A DNA stretch of 64,000 bases from Sulfitobacter geojensis. GTDB lineage: Bacteria; Pseudomonadota; Alphaproteobacteria; Rhodobacterales; Rhodobacteraceae. Each line of letters begins with the position of its first letter. Within the stretch, counting starts at the first letter, position 1. Both the position numbers and the translations under genes were made by a program. The notes below the pieces were generated by a model that saw nothing but the letters and a program-made list of their open reading frames with translations, did not search any database and was not told where the DNA came from. The stretch spans positions 1,922,001-1,986,000 of the forward strand of contig NZ_JASE01000005.1 of NCBI RefSeq assembly GCF_000622325.1. Direction: 5' to 3'. Positions 26,934 to 35,254 of this stretch are shown piece after piece.

Positions 26934-27812
26934 TCAGAGCCGGTTGATCGGCAGTTTCAGCATCACAGTGCCATCTTCTTCGGCAGGGGGCATGTGGCCT
27001 GCACGCATGTTGACTTGCAAAGATGGCACAATCAGCTTGGGCATCGCCAGCTGCGCATCGCGGGTTTCGCGCAGATCAACAAAACTGTTCTCATCCGTGC
27101 CGCCGCCCACATGCACATTGGCCGCCTTTTGCGCGGCGACGGTGGTTTCCCATGCAAATTCATAGCGCCCCGGTGCCTTGTAATCGTGCCCGACAAAAAT
27201 ACGCGTTTCATCCGGCAGAGACAGAATCCGCTGGATTGACTGGTACAGATCATGCGCAGATCCCCCCGGAAAATCACAGCGCGCCGTGCCGAAATCCGGC
27301 ATGAACAACGTGTCCCCAACAAAGGCGGCATCGCCGATCACATAGGTCAGGCAGGCCGGCGTATGGCCCGGCGTGTGCATGACGTCTGCCCGCATCTGGC
27401 CGATGTGAAAACTGTCCCCGTCGTCGAAAAGCGCGTCGAATTGGCTGCCGTCACGCTGGAATTCCGTGCCTTCGTTGAACACCTTGCCAAAAGTGTCCTG
27501 CACGACGCGGATCTGGTTGCCGATGCCGATCTTGCCGCCGAGCTTTTCCTGAACGTAGGGGGCGGCGGACAGGTGGTCCGCATGCACATGACTTTCCAAA
27601 ATCCATTGCAGGTTCAGGGACTTTTCCCTGATGAACGCGACAATCCGGTCTGCTGAACGTGTATCGGTACGCCCTGCGGCATGGTCGAAATCCAACACGG
27701 AATCAACGATCGCGCAGGCCGACCCTTGCGGATCTTGCACAACATAGCTGACGGTATTCGTCGCGTCGTCAAAGAAGGCGGTGACATTAGGGACGGGAAG
27801 GGACAGTGACAT
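26934..27812 (-). CDS. MBL-fold persulfide dioxygenase-like hydrolase (Blh/ETHE1 type)
   Basis: A 292-residue metallo-beta-lactamase-fold protein. The metal motif HVHADH, then HTPGHTPACLTYVIGDAAFVGDTLFMPDFGTARCDFPGG and GHDY, place it with ETHE1/Blh enzymes, which oxidise glutathione persulfide to sulfite using mononuclear iron. ATG 27812 is preceded by AAGGAGAG; the longer frame is rejected. Together with the DUF442 gene downstream it forms a two-gene sulfide-detoxification unit. The usual repressor gene bigR and the permease genes are not next to it here. Confidence 0.9.
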   Translation of the reverse strand: MSLSLPVPNVTAFFDDATNTVSYVVQDPQGSACAIVDSVLDFDHAAGRTDTRSADRIVAFIREKSLNLQWILESHVHADHLSAAPYVQEKLGGKIGIGNQIRVVQDTFGKVFNEGTEFQRDGSQFDALFDDGDSFHIGQMRADVMHTPGHTPACLTYVIGDAAFVGDTLFMPDFGTARCDFPGGSAHDLYQSIQRILSLPDETRIFVGHDYKAPGRYEFAWETTVAAQKAANVHVGGGTDENSFVDLRETRDAQLAMPKLIVPSLQVNMRAGHMPPAEEDGTVMLKLPINRL

Positions 27813-27892
27813 GGGCGGACCTCTCCTTGTGTTTGTGACAAGGTAGCGGCTATTGCGCATTGCGCCAAGCGATGCCTGCGCGCCCCTCTGCG

Positions 27893-28132
27893 TTACGCCA
27901 GAAAGATGCCGATGATGACCATCATCAACCCGATGACAGACAGGCACAGCGCGCCCAGATTCAACGGCATGGCCGACTGGATCACCGCGCGCATCGCGTC
28001 ATCGTCCAGCTTGGCGCGTTTGGCGCGGCTGACGCGGATGATGCACCAAACCAGACCCAAGAGGCCTAACAGCGACAATCCGGCACCAGACCAGATGATG
28101 ATATCAAAAACAGAGGTTGCTTTGGTTTCCAT
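27893..28132 (-). CDS. Small two-helix membrane protein
   Basis: A 79-residue protein with two hydrophobic helices (IIWSGAGLSLLGLLGLVWCII and LCLSVIGLMMVIIGIFLA) around a basic/acidic loop, RVSRAKRAKLDDDAMR. It is conserved-looking but I recognise no domain. ATG 28132 is used instead of a longer frame. It is 80 bases upstream of the Blh gene on the same strand, so cotranscription is possible. Confidence 0.65.
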   Translation of the reverse strand: METKATSVFDIIIWSGAGLSLLGLLGLVWCIIRVSRAKRAKLDDDAMRAVIQSAMPLNLGALCLSVIGLMMVIIGIFLA

Positions 28133-28246
28133 GCGCGCTTGGCTACGACAAATGATTTGGCAGGGCAAGGGCGGCTTGCAGCCCGCAGGTGAGGGCGGTA
28201 GTCAGACAAGGAGTACTGACCCTCCCCAACCGCAGGACACCAATCA

Positions 28247-28543
28247 ATGAGCGATTTTTCCACCAATCCCGCCCCGCAATCCGATGTTGTCGAGGCGCAG
28301 GGCGATGCGACTTACCGTGTTACCGCCAACGAACTGCGCCAGTTTGTCGAGCGGATCGAACGGTTGGATTCCGAAAAGAAGGACCTTGCCGAGCAGCAAA
28401 AAGAGGTCATGGCCGAAGCGAAGTCCCGCGGTTACGACACCAAAGTGCTGCGCAAGGTGATCGCGTTGCGCAAGCGCGACAAGGACGACATCGCCGAAGA
28501 AGAGGCCGTGATGGAGATGTATAAAGAAGCCTTGGGTATGTAG
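28247..28543 (+). CDS. gapR: DUF2312 nucleoid-associated protein (GapR family)
   Basis: A 98-residue protein whose C-terminal 75 residues match GapR (DUF2312) of alphaproteobacteria: LRQFVERIERLDSEKKDLAEQQKEV then AKSRGYDTKVLRKVIALRKRD. GapR clamps overtwisted AT-rich DNA ahead of polymerases as a coiled-coil dimer-of-dimers and promotes topoisomerase activity. The N-terminal 20 residues form a variable tail. The Lys/Arg helix is fully present. Monocistronic by appearance; followed by the trigger factor gene. Confidence 0.92.
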   Translation: MSDFSTNPAPQSDVVEAQGDATYRVTANELRQFVERIERLDSEKKDLAEQQKEVMAEAKSRGYDTKVLRKVIALRKRDKDDIAEEEAVMEMYKEALGM

Positions 28544-28613
28544 CCGGTCGGGGTGGTGCCAAACGGGCCTTGCACCTTGGCACGCACCCCAATAGAAGGA
28601 TGCAAATTTTACC

Positions 28614-28632
28614 CCGCGCGGGCCTCGCGCGG
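28614..28632 (+). promoter_or_regulatory. GC-rich hairpin in front of trigger factor
   Basis: Seven-base perfect arms (CCGCGCG at 28614-28620 and CGCGCGG at 28626-28632) with a GGCCT loop sit 20 bases before the tig start and are followed by CTTATTTC. It may be a weak terminator for gapR or a leader element affecting tig translation; the sequence does not decide. Confidence 0.4.
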
Positions 28633-28652
28633 CTTATTTCTATGGAGCACAC

Positions 28653-29987
28653 ATGCAGGTCAATGAGACGCTGAACGAAGGTCTGAAACGCGGATATTCC
28701 ATCGTGGTTACCGCCGCGGAGCTGGAAGCCAAGGTTAACGAAAAGCTGACCGAAGCGCAGCCTGACGTCGAGATGAAGGGTTTCCGCAAAGGCAAGGTGC
28801 CGATGGCGTTGCTGAAAAAGCAGTTTGGCCAGCGTGTTATGGGCGAAGCAATGCAGGAAAGCATTGATGGTGCCATGGCCGAGCATTTTGAAAAATCCGG
28901 CGACCGTCCTGCGATGCAGCCAGAAGTCAAAATGACCAACGAAGACTGGAAAGAGGGCGACGACGTCAACGTCGACATGACTTACGAGGCGCTGCCCGAA
29001 ATTCCTGAGCTGGACATGTCCAAGATCAAGCTCGAAAAGCTGGTCGTGAAAGCAGACGATGCGGCCATCGAAGAAGCGCTGGCCAATCTGGCCGAGACCG
29101 CACAGGATTTCAAAGCCCGCAAAAAGGGTTCGAAAGCCAAAGACGGCGATCAGGTTGTCATGGATTTCCTTGGCAAGGTTGACGGCGAAGCTTTCGAAGG
29201 TGGCGCGGCCGAAGATTTCCCGCTGGTTCTGGGCTCGGGCAACTTTATCCCCGGTTTCGAAGAGCAGCTGGTTGGCGTGAAAGCCGAAGAAGAGAAGCTG
29301 GTGACTGTCAGCTTCCCTGATGATTATCAGGCCGAGCACTTGAAGGGCAAAGAAGCGACCTTTGAATGCACGATCAAAGAAGTCAAAGAACCGGTTGCCG
29401 CAGAAATCAATGACGAGATGGCGACAAAATTCGGTGCCGAAGATCTGGCCGCATTGAAAACGCAAATCGCCGAGCGTCTGGAAGCAGAATATGCCGGCGC
29501 ATCCCGCGCTGTCATGAAGCGTGGCCTGTTGGACGAACTGGACAAGATGGTCGATTTCGAATTGCCACCGTCCCTCGTTGAGGCTGAAGCGGGCCAGATC
29601 GCGCATCAGCTGTGGCACGAGGACAACCCTGACGTTCAGGGCCACGACCACCCGGAAATCGAAACCACCGACGAGCACACCACACTGGCCACACGCCGCG
29701 TGCGTTTGGGCCTGTTGTTGGCCGAGCTGGGTCAGAAAGCCGAAGTCGAAGTGACAGACGCCGAGATGACACAAGCGATCATGAACCAGGCGCGTCAGTA
29801 CCCGGGTCAGGAACGCCAGTTCTTTGAATTCGTTCAGCAGAACCAGCAGATGCAGCAGCAGCTGCGCGCACCTTTGTTTGAAGACAAGGTTGTTGATCAC
29901 ATCGCCGAAGGTGCGACCGTGACCGAGAAAACTGTTTCGAAGGAAGATCTGCAGAAAGCTGTTGAGGCGCTCGAAGACGCCGAATGA
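28653..29987 (+). CDS. tig: Trigger factor chaperone/peptidyl-prolyl isomerase
   Basis: Ribosome-bound chaperone of 444 residues. The N-terminal ribosome-binding domain has the signature GFRKGKVP near residue 43, at the docking loop. The FKBP-type isomerase domain runs from about 150 to 240 ([36 protein letters not shown]). The C-terminal helical chaperone domain is complete and ends in an acidic tail. A terminator follows the stop at 30013. The neighbourhood gene in many bacteria is clpPX, but that pair is 22 kb away here. Confidence 0.97.
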   Translation: MQVNETLNEGLKRGYSIVVTAAELEAKVNEKLTEAQPDVEMKGFRKGKVPMALLKKQFGQRVMGEAMQESIDGAMAEHFEKSGDRPAMQPEVKMTNEDWKEGDDVNVDMTYEALPEIPELDMSKIKLEKLVVKADDAAIEEALANLAETAQDFKARKKGSKAKDGDQVVMDFLGKVDGEAFEGGAAEDFPLVLGSGNFIPGFEEQLVGVKAEEEKLVTVSFPDDYQAEHLKGKEATFECTIKEVKEPVAAEINDEMATKFGAEDLAALKTQIAERLEAEYAGASRAVMKRGLLDELDKMVDFELPPSLVEAEAGQIAHQLWHEDNPDVQGHDHPEIETTDEHTTLATRRVRLGLLLAELGQKAEVEVTDAEMTQAIMNQARQYPGQERQFFEFVQQNQQMQQQLRAPLFEDKVVDHIAEGATVTEKTVSKEDLQKAVEALEDAE

Positions 29988-30012
29988 GGTAACGTTTTAA
30001 CGTTTAAGGAAG

Positions 30013-30043
30013 AGGCCGCGTTGCAAGACGTGGCCTTTTTTAT
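30013..30043 (+). terminator. Rho-independent terminator after tig
   Basis: An eight-pair stem (30013-30020 with 30029-30036, one G-U pair) with an eight-base loop is followed by six T residues. It is 26 bases after the tig stop codon. Confidence 0.82.
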
Positions 30044-30210
30044 TGCCTCAAATACCCGTTATTGGTGTTTTTTGACTGGAAATACACGGCGGTTTCGACT
30101 AAATGCCCGAAGCTTTCCCCAAAGTAACCACAATCTGCCGCTATTAATTGGCCCCAGAAGAGATCGCATAAATTTCGGGATCTTGGGCGCTTATTTTGGA
30201 GGTAGTACGA

Positions 30211-30549
30211 ATGGAATATGGACGGATTAAGCCGATTTCCGGCGAAAATGGTTACGAGAAAACTGCATTGACGATGAAATCAATTGCCGAGTTGCTCGCC
30301 GAAGAGGGCACCAATATGGATGAGCTGAAAAGCAGCGCTCGGGAACCAGTACAAGGGGCACAAGCAGAACCGACGGAGCCGACAGTTCCATCTGTTCGCA
30401 GCCCGCTTCAACAACCGGTTCATGCGCGCGGTACTGGAGAGAATCCGACGATGAATAAGGCTGGAAGCCTTCCACACATCGCGCCAGCTGATGCACCCCA
30501 TGCCCCCGAGAAGCCACGGTCGTTTTTACGTCGGCTGTTTGGCGGCTGA
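30211..30549 (+). CDS. Hypothetical small protein with basic C-terminal end
   Basis: A 112-residue open frame beginning at ATG 30211, preceded by a strong GGAGG at good spacing, which argues that it is real. The first half is charged (TMKSIAELLAEEGTNMDELKSSA), the middle is rich in Pro, Gln and Glu, and the end is a short basic amphipathic segment, RSFLRRLFGG. There is no signal peptide or membrane helix. No homology was recognised. It stands alone between the tig terminator and the rplI terminator. Confidence 0.55.
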   Translation: MEYGRIKPISGENGYEKTALTMKSIAELLAEEGTNMDELKSSAREPVQGAQAEPTEPTVPSVRSPLQQPVHARGTGENPTMNKAGSLPHIAPADAPHAPEKPRSFLRRLFGG

Positions 30550-30758
30550 AGCCGCGCGGGGTTCGTGCGCTTTTGAGGCAGGCCAATTACCGGCCCGAAC
30601 ACCCGAGCACTTGAATATCCAAGCAGGGGCCGGCCAGAGATGGCGGGCCTTTCGCATGTGTGGGCAGCGGCAAGGTGAATAACAACGGCCGTGGCCATGT
30701 TTTTCCGGCAGGAACAGGGATTTTAAGGGTTCGCCCTTTGACCCTTGCGACAGAACGC

Positions 30759-30788
30759 AAAACGCCGCGCAGAACCTGCGCGGCGTTT
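30759..30788 (-). terminator. Rho-independent terminator after rplI
   Basis: Perfect 13-base arms (AAACGCCGCGCAG at 30760-30772 and its complement at 30776-30788) with a three-base loop; on the minus strand the stem is followed by TTTT. It lies 27 bases after the rplI stop. Confidence 0.88.
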
Positions 30789-30814
30789 CGATGTCTTGGC
30801 TTAAACCCTAAGGT

Positions 30815-31450
30815 TTAGCTGTTTGCTGTGTCGTCCTGATCGTCGGATGCTGCTGCATCTTCAGGGGTAGGGACCAGATCATCGTCGTCGGACGCGGCAG
30901 AGCCGATATCGTCGAACAATTCAGCAATTTCAAAGTCTGCTGCGGCTTCTTCTTCAGCGGCGAGTTCCTGAATGGACTTGCCGGATGCCTGAAGCTCGGC
31001 CTCTTCAACAGAACGTGCAACGTTCAGCTGAATGGTGGCTTCGACTTCGGGGTGCAGAACAACGGAAACGTCGTGCAGGCCCAGTTCTTTGATCGGCGCG
31101 GACAGGACAACCTGTTTGCGATCTACGGTAAAGCCTTCGGCAGTTGCCGCATCAGCCGCGTCACGCGTGGTGACGGAGCCGTAAAGCGCACCGGCGTCAG
31201 ACGCAGAACGAATCACGATGAACTGCTGACCGTTAAGCTTGGCAGACATTGCTTCTGCTTCTGCTTTGGTCTCGAGGTTCTGTGCTTCAAGCTGGGCTTT
31301 GCGGCCTTCGAATGCTTCGATGTTGGCTTTGGACGCGGACAGCGCCTTGCCCTGTGGCAACAGGAAGTTGCGCGCGAAGCCCGGCTTGACGTCTACGACG
31401 TCGCCCATCTGGCCCAGCTTGGCCACACGTTGGAGAAGGATAACTTGCAT
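30815..31450 (-). CDS. rplI: 50S ribosomal protein L9 with acidic C-terminal extension
   Basis: L9 binds domain V of 23S rRNA and protects reading frame. Residues 1-148 match L9, beginning [19 protein letters not shown] with the rRNA-binding [15 protein letters not shown]. The protein is 211 residues, about 60 longer than E. coli L9; the extra part is strongly acidic (Asp/Glu-rich, [16 protein letters not shown] style). Similar tails exist in relatives within this order. Last gene of rpsF-rpsR-rplI, 11 bases after rpsR, and followed by a terminator. Confidence 0.96.
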   Translation of the reverse strand: MQVILLQRVAKLGQMGDVVDVKPGFARNFLLPQGKALSASKANIEAFEGRKAQLEAQNLETKAEAEAMSAKLNGQQFIVIRSASDAGALYGSVTTRDAADAATAEGFTVDRKQVVLSAPIKELGLHDVSVVLHPEVEATIQLNVARSVEEAELQASGKSIQELAAEEEAAADFEIAELFDDIGSAASDDDDLVPTPEDAAASDDQDDTANS

Positions 31451-31461
31451 GATGGTTCTCC

Positions 31462-31689
31462 TTACTTAACAGCGTATGGCAGCAGGGCGAGGAAGCGGGC
31501 GCGTTTGATGGCACGGGCCAGTTCACGCTGCTTTTTCGCCGATACGGCTGTGATACGGGAAGGAACGATTTTGCCGCGCTCAGAGATGTAGCGTTGCAGC
31601 AGACGTGTGTCTTTGTAATCGATCGCAGGTGCATTGTCGCCCGAGAAAGGGCAGACTTTGCGACGGCGGAAAAATGGTTTTGCAGCCAT
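31462..31689 (-). CDS. rpsR: 30S ribosomal protein S18
   Basis: A 75-residue S18, complete and of normal length, with the family signature [19 protein letters not shown] and the basic end [22 protein letters not shown]. It sits on the platform of the small subunit with S6. Middle gene of rpsF-rpsR-rplI, the standard bacterial order, 29 bases after rpsF. Confidence 0.98.
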   Translation of the reverse strand: MAAKPFFRRRKVCPFSGDNAPAIDYKDTRLLQRYISERGKIVPSRITAVSAKKQRELARAIKRARFLALLPYAVK

Positions 31690-31718
31690 GGTTTAGGTCC
31701 TTTTCTTCAAGCTTGTGA

Positions 31719-32081
31719 TCAACGGCGCTCGCGGCGTTCGCCGCGCTCGGGACGCTCGTCACGCTTTTGCATCTGAACGGATGGCAGCTCTTTGTGCTCG
31801 TCCATTTTGATGGTCAAAACGCGCATTACGTCGTCGTGCAGGCGCATCAGACGCTCCATTTCCTGAACGGCCGGTGCAGGTGCATCCGAACGCAGGAAGG
31901 CGTAGTGGCCCTTGCGGTTTTTGTTGATCTTATAGGCCATCGTTTTGACGCCCCAATACTCGCTATCCACGAGTTTCCCGCCATTGTCGGCAAGGACGGC
32001 ACCAAAGTGTTCGATAAGGCCTTCGGCTTGCGTGTTGGACAGGTCCTGACGCGCAATCATAACATGCTCGTATAGTGGCAT
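31719..32081 (-). CDS. rpsF: 30S ribosomal protein S6
   Basis: A 120-residue S6 with MPLYEHVMIARQDLS at the start, the RNA/S18-contact segment WGVKTMAYKINKNRKGHY and an Arg/Glu-rich tail RDERPERGERRERR. ATG 32081 is chosen over an ATG two codons upstream because MPLYEHV is the usual family start. First gene of its operon; S6:S18 often regulates this operon by binding the leader, but I did not identify that site. Confidence 0.97.
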   Translation of the reverse strand: MPLYEHVMIARQDLSNTQAEGLIEHFGAVLADNGGKLVDSEYWGVKTMAYKINKNRKGHYAFLRSDAPAPAVQEMERLMRLHDDVMRVLTIKMDEHKELPSVQMQKRDERPERGERRERR

Positions 32082-32200
32082 GTGCACTCCTATTTATATC
32101 AAGGCGCATTTCATAGGCAGGGCAGTATCCTTTGCGGCCCCACCACGAGAGACTGCGCGGTTCAATCGTCTTGCAAAGGAAGTGCCCATATACACGGTTG

Positions 32201-32229
32201 GGCGGGCAGGGCAAGGGGCTCTGCCCGCC
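32201..32229 (-). terminator. GC-rich hairpin behind the MATE gene
   Basis: Nine-base perfect arms (GGCGGGCAG at 32201-32209 and CTGCCCGCC at 32221-32229) with an 11-base loop begin seven bases after the MATE stop. No U tract follows on the minus strand, so termination efficiency is uncertain. Confidence 0.4.
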
Positions 32230-32235
32230 GAGCCG

Positions 32236-33612
32236 CTAACTTGATGCGCCCGCGAAAAGCCCGCGCCGCAGGTTCAGTGCACGCGCGGTTTGATGCAGCA
32301 CGCCGATTGTCAGCACCGCCATCAGTATTTCGGCCAGCGGACCCGCAAGCCAGATACCCGGTTCGCCCAACAGAACGGGCAGGGCAAACGTAAGTGGCAA
32401 GGCAAATACGTAGGGTTTGCTAAGGCCGAGGATCGCAGCGCGCGTAGCATTGCCGATGGCCTGGAAATAGCTGGCGATGATGATCAACGGGCCGGAAAGC
32501 CACAACATGGCAACGGTCAGCGACATGATATGGCCGAAGGCTGCAATCACCGCTGGATCGTCAACAAAAGCCGCGGCGATGGTTTCAGGAAAGATCATCA
32601 GCAGGATCTGGAATGTCGTGCAGTAGATGAATGCGATCCAAATCCCCAGTCGCAGACTTTTGTCCGAGCGATGCCATTCCTTTGCGCCGTAGTTGTTGCC
32701 GACAATAGATTGCAAGGCAAAGGTCAGTCCCAACAGTGGGAGGAACAGAAATGTCATCACGCGGGTTACGATCCCGAAAGCGGATACGGAGACTTCGTAT
32801 TGCGCGACATTGAACATTTGTAGCGCAGTGATGACGGCCGCAGACCCAAGGGCGATGCCAATGAAATTCAGGCTTTGCGGTGCCCCTAGGGCAAGGATAC
32901 GTGACCACCCGTGGACAAGGGAGGTATGCAACAACATGTTAGGGTGCAAATCGGCACGCCCCGCCATGCGGTACGCGATGATGATCGCAAAGGCCAGCAG
33001 TTGCGCCAGCGCAGTGCCATAGGCCGATCCCGCGACACCAAGGCCCATCAGCGCGATCAGCACATAATTGAACCCGATGTTGGAAATCGAGACGAGCAAG
33101 CTCATCGCGGCCATGAAGCCGATGCGTCCTTCGTTGCGCAGGGCATCCGAATTCACAGACAGCAGAAACGCCAGTGGAGAGACGAAAGCGGTAATCGCCA
33201 GATAGGTCTGTGCCATATCCGCTAGTGGTTCAGAACCGGAGGCGAGCGCAAGGCTCAGCATCCGCCCGAACAACAGATAGCCAAGAATAAGCCCGACACT
33301 GACGAAGAGGGCAAAGCCATGTGCGGCCGCGAAGGTGGCACGGGCACCGTCTAGATCGGCGGCACCCAATTGTCGGGCAAGGATGCTGGACATGCCGCCT
33401 GATACCAGGGTCGCCAAGGCAACAATCAGCATGTAAATGGGAAAGATCAGGGTGACAGCGCTGAGGGCTTCTGGTCCGACATAGCGCCCCAGAAAAATGG
33501 CATCGACCACGGTCAATATCCCGTTCATGCCCATCACAAAGATGATCGGCAGGGCGGTTTTCGCAAAGATCGGCCCAAGCGGGCCATGGGTGTAGGAGTT
33601 GGAGTAGGGCAA
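32236..33612 (-). CDS. MATE family efflux transporter
   Basis: A polytopic membrane protein of 458 residues with about 12 hydrophobic segments, of the multidrug and toxic compound extrusion family, driven by Na+ or H+. The N-terminal half has MNGILTVVDAIFLGRYVGPEALSAV and the second half repeats the pattern in LGAPQSLNFIGIALGSAAVITAL. Only TTG starts are possible upstream of the first helix. TTG 33612 has AGAGG at proper spacing, so I use it rather than TTG 33684. The substrate is unknown. Confidence 0.87.
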   Translation of the reverse strand: MPYSNSYTHGPLGPIFAKTALPIIFVMGMNGILTVVDAIFLGRYVGPEALSAVTLIFPIYMLIVALATLVSGGMSSILARQLGAADLDGARATFAAAHGFALFVSVGLILGYLLFGRMLSLALASGSEPLADMAQTYLAITAFVSPLAFLLSVNSDALRNEGRIGFMAAMSLLVSISNIGFNYVLIALMGLGVAGSAYGTALAQLLAFAIIIAYRMAGRADLHPNMLLHTSLVHGWSRILALGAPQSLNFIGIALGSAAVITALQMFNVAQYEVSVSAFGIVTRVMTFLFLPLLGLTFALQSIVGNNYGAKEWHRSDKSLRLGIWIAFIYCTTFQILLMIFPETIAAAFVDDPAVIAAFGHIMSLTVAMLWLSGPLIIIASYFQAIGNATRAAILGLSKPYVFALPLTFALPVLLGEPGIWLAGPLAEILMAVLTIGVLHQTARALNLRRGLFAGASS

Positions 33613-33930
33613 CGTGAACCTCTTTTCAGATGTTCCGCATGTAAGGAGGTGCTCGCATTGCCGACCGGCGGAAACATAAGTCAAAGGTCAGACGTAATGT
33701 TATCGACACTTCACCGAGGATAAACCTGCGAGCGGCTGGTGGCCGAACCATGAGCAAAGGCGATACGCCTTCTGGGCTTACAAGGCAACCCTGTTTGACC
33801 GCGCTTCTTTCAGGCAACGGCACGGTAAAACCCCGAGATCGACGCGCACCCGCCGCGCCGGTGCCGCATTTGCGCCTTTTTCCCAAAGCAAAGCTTAACC
33901 AACAACAAAAGAAGACCAAGGGACGAGACA
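33613..33930. other. Intergenic region between the MATE gene and a small membrane protein
   Basis: A divergent gap of 318 bases, which should contain promoters for both neighbours. A 72-codon open frame at 33750-33968 lacks a ribosome-binding site and overlaps the next gene, so it is not called. No repeat or strong hairpin was seen. Confidence 0.4.
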
Positions 33931-34425
33931 ATGACTGCATCAGCGGAGTTTATGAACACGCAGCCTGACGCGATTGAACCTGTGCGTATGGCAGGCGCAG
34001 GGCGTATGATTGTGCGCGGTGCGCAACGTTTGCTTGGCGTTTCCATGACGCTTGCGGCGCTTGGCCTGTGGTTGGCACCCGGCGCCTCATGGGAAAGCGA
34101 TGTAATGTTGTTCAAGCTGATCCTGTCGCTGACGGCGGTGATTGCCGGTCTTGGTCTGATGGGGGCAAGCACCGCGCCGCGCGCCCCTGAAATCCAGATC
34201 GATACCATCCGCCGCGAAGTTCGCCTTGTGCGCCGCCAGCGGGACGGTGACGATCAGGTTTTGCAAAGCTGTGGTTTTGCAAAACTGAGCCGCGCAGAGC
34301 AGGATGGCAACAGCGTGTTCTTGTGGGATCAGGCGGGCATCTTTCTTGCCGAAGTCAGCCTGACAGACCGCAAAGCCCTGTCGAGCCTCGTCGCCGGACT
34401 GCGCGATGTGGGCAAACTGGCCTGA
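33931..34425 (+). CDS. Hypothetical membrane protein
   Basis: A 164-residue protein with two adjacent hydrophobic helices (VSMTLAALGLWLAP and FKLILSLTAVIAGLGLMG) and a C-terminal cytoplasmic domain that reads PEIQIDTIRREVRLVRRQRDGDDQVLQSCGFAKLSRAEQDGNSVFLWDQAG. That domain looks like a beta-rich module resembling PH-like bacterial domains, but this is a weak impression. A TTG/ATG upstream is not needed: ATG 33931 is preceded by GGGACGAGACA. A clear terminator follows. Function unknown. Confidence 0.72.
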   Translation: MTASAEFMNTQPDAIEPVRMAGAGRMIVRGAQRLLGVSMTLAALGLWLAPGASWESDVMLFKLILSLTAVIAGLGLMGASTAPRAPEIQIDTIRREVRLVRRQRDGDDQVLQSCGFAKLSRAEQDGNSVFLWDQAGIFLAEVSLTDRKALSSLVAGLRDVGKLA

Positions 34426-34468
34426 ACGATCCGGTTTGAAAATGGGGTATACCCCGATTAAAGGAATG

Positions 34469-34495
34469 CGCACTGAACCGGTTCAGTGCGTTTTT
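34469..34495 (+). terminator. Rho-independent terminator, perfect 22-base palindrome
   Basis: CGCACTGAACC at 34469-34479 is followed immediately by its complement GGTTCAGTGCG at 34480-34490, then TTTTT. It ends the upstream membrane protein gene and isolates the following yceI gene. Confidence 0.85.
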
Positions 34496-34626
34496 ATGTT
34501 TGCGGGCACGAATTCGCCAAGGTGCTGTGCGTTGATGCGCAAGTGCTGTTGAGAGGTAGAGGGTTGTAAAACAGCTGTCTGAAACCGAAGTAGAGATACA
34601 GACAGCCAACAACCGGAGAATACCAA

Positions 34627-35196
34627 ATGAAATCACTGATCCTTGCCGCCGCCCTTGCTTTAGGTGCAAACAGCGCATTCGCTGCTGATAAATATGTTCT
34701 GGACGCCAGCCACAGTCAGGTTCTGTTCAGCTATAGCCACCTTGGGTTTTCAACAACTTACGGGATGTTTTCCGGTTTCGAAGGCGAGATCATGTTCGAC
34801 GCTGACGCACCTGCAAATTCATCTGTTAACGTCAGCATGCCAGTGATGTCGATGTTGACCGGTTGGGAACAGCGCACCGGCCACTTCATGTCCGATGATT
34901 TCTTCGGCGCAGCCGAGGGTGACATGGTCACCTTTACCTCAACAGGCATCGAGGTAACGGGTGAAGACACAGCCAAGATCACCGGTGATTTGACGATGAA
35001 CGATGTTACGAAATCCGTTGTTCTGGATGCAAAACTGAACAAGTCGGGCGATCATCCGATGGCCGGCAAGCCGTGGATGGGTTTCGATGCCACGACAACT
35101 TTGGTGCGGTCGGACTTTGGTCTTGGGGCATTTGCGCCTGCAGTCAGTGACGAAGTTGCGCTGAATATTTCTATCGAGGCGATGAAGGCCGAGTAA
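34627..35196 (+). CDS. YceI-family secreted protein
   Basis: A 189-residue periplasmic lipocalin-like protein with signal peptide MKSLILAAALALGANSAFA. The YceI fold is shown by YVLDASHSQVLFSYSHLGFSTTYGMFSGFEGEI, then ITGDLTMNDVTKSVVLDAKLNK and the end MGFDATTTLVRSDFGLG. YceI proteins bind isoprenoid lipids such as octaprenyl pyrophosphate or quinones; the physiological role is unclear. A convergent cytochrome b561-YceI fusion gene follows beyond a bidirectional terminator, so the two YceI domains are likely related in function. Confidence 0.9.
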   Translation: MKSLILAAALALGANSAFAADKYVLDASHSQVLFSYSHLGFSTTYGMFSGFEGEIMFDADAPANSSVNVSMPVMSMLTGWEQRTGHFMSDDFFGAAEGDMVTFTSTGIEVTGEDTAKITGDLTMNDVTKSVVLDAKLNKSGDHPMAGKPWMGFDATTTLVRSDFGLGAFAPAVSDEVALNISIEAMKAE

Positions 35197-35219
35197 TCGC
35201 CCCCGCCATTCGATCAGGG

Positions 35220-35249
35220 AAAGCCCGCCGTTCAACCGGCGGGCTTTTT
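35220..35249. terminator. Bidirectional terminator between yceI and the b561-YceI gene
   Basis: Perfect 11-base arms (AAAGCCCGCCG at 35220-35230 and CGGCGGGCTTT at 35237-35247), six-base loop, with T residues on both strands. It ends the plus-strand yceI and lies just below the minus-strand stop at 35255. Confidence 0.88.
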
Positions 35250-35254
35250 CGTGT

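Noticed and set aside
28407-29900. Long open frame (497 codons) on the minus strand opposite trigger factor
   Set aside because: It is a shadow of the tig gene: codon third positions are constrained on the plus strand, and the translation is Phe/His/Leu-rich without any recognisable family.
33750-33968. Open frame of 72 codons before the small membrane protein gene
   Set aside because: Lacks a ribosome-binding site, overlaps the start of a better gene, and is Pro/Arg-rich.
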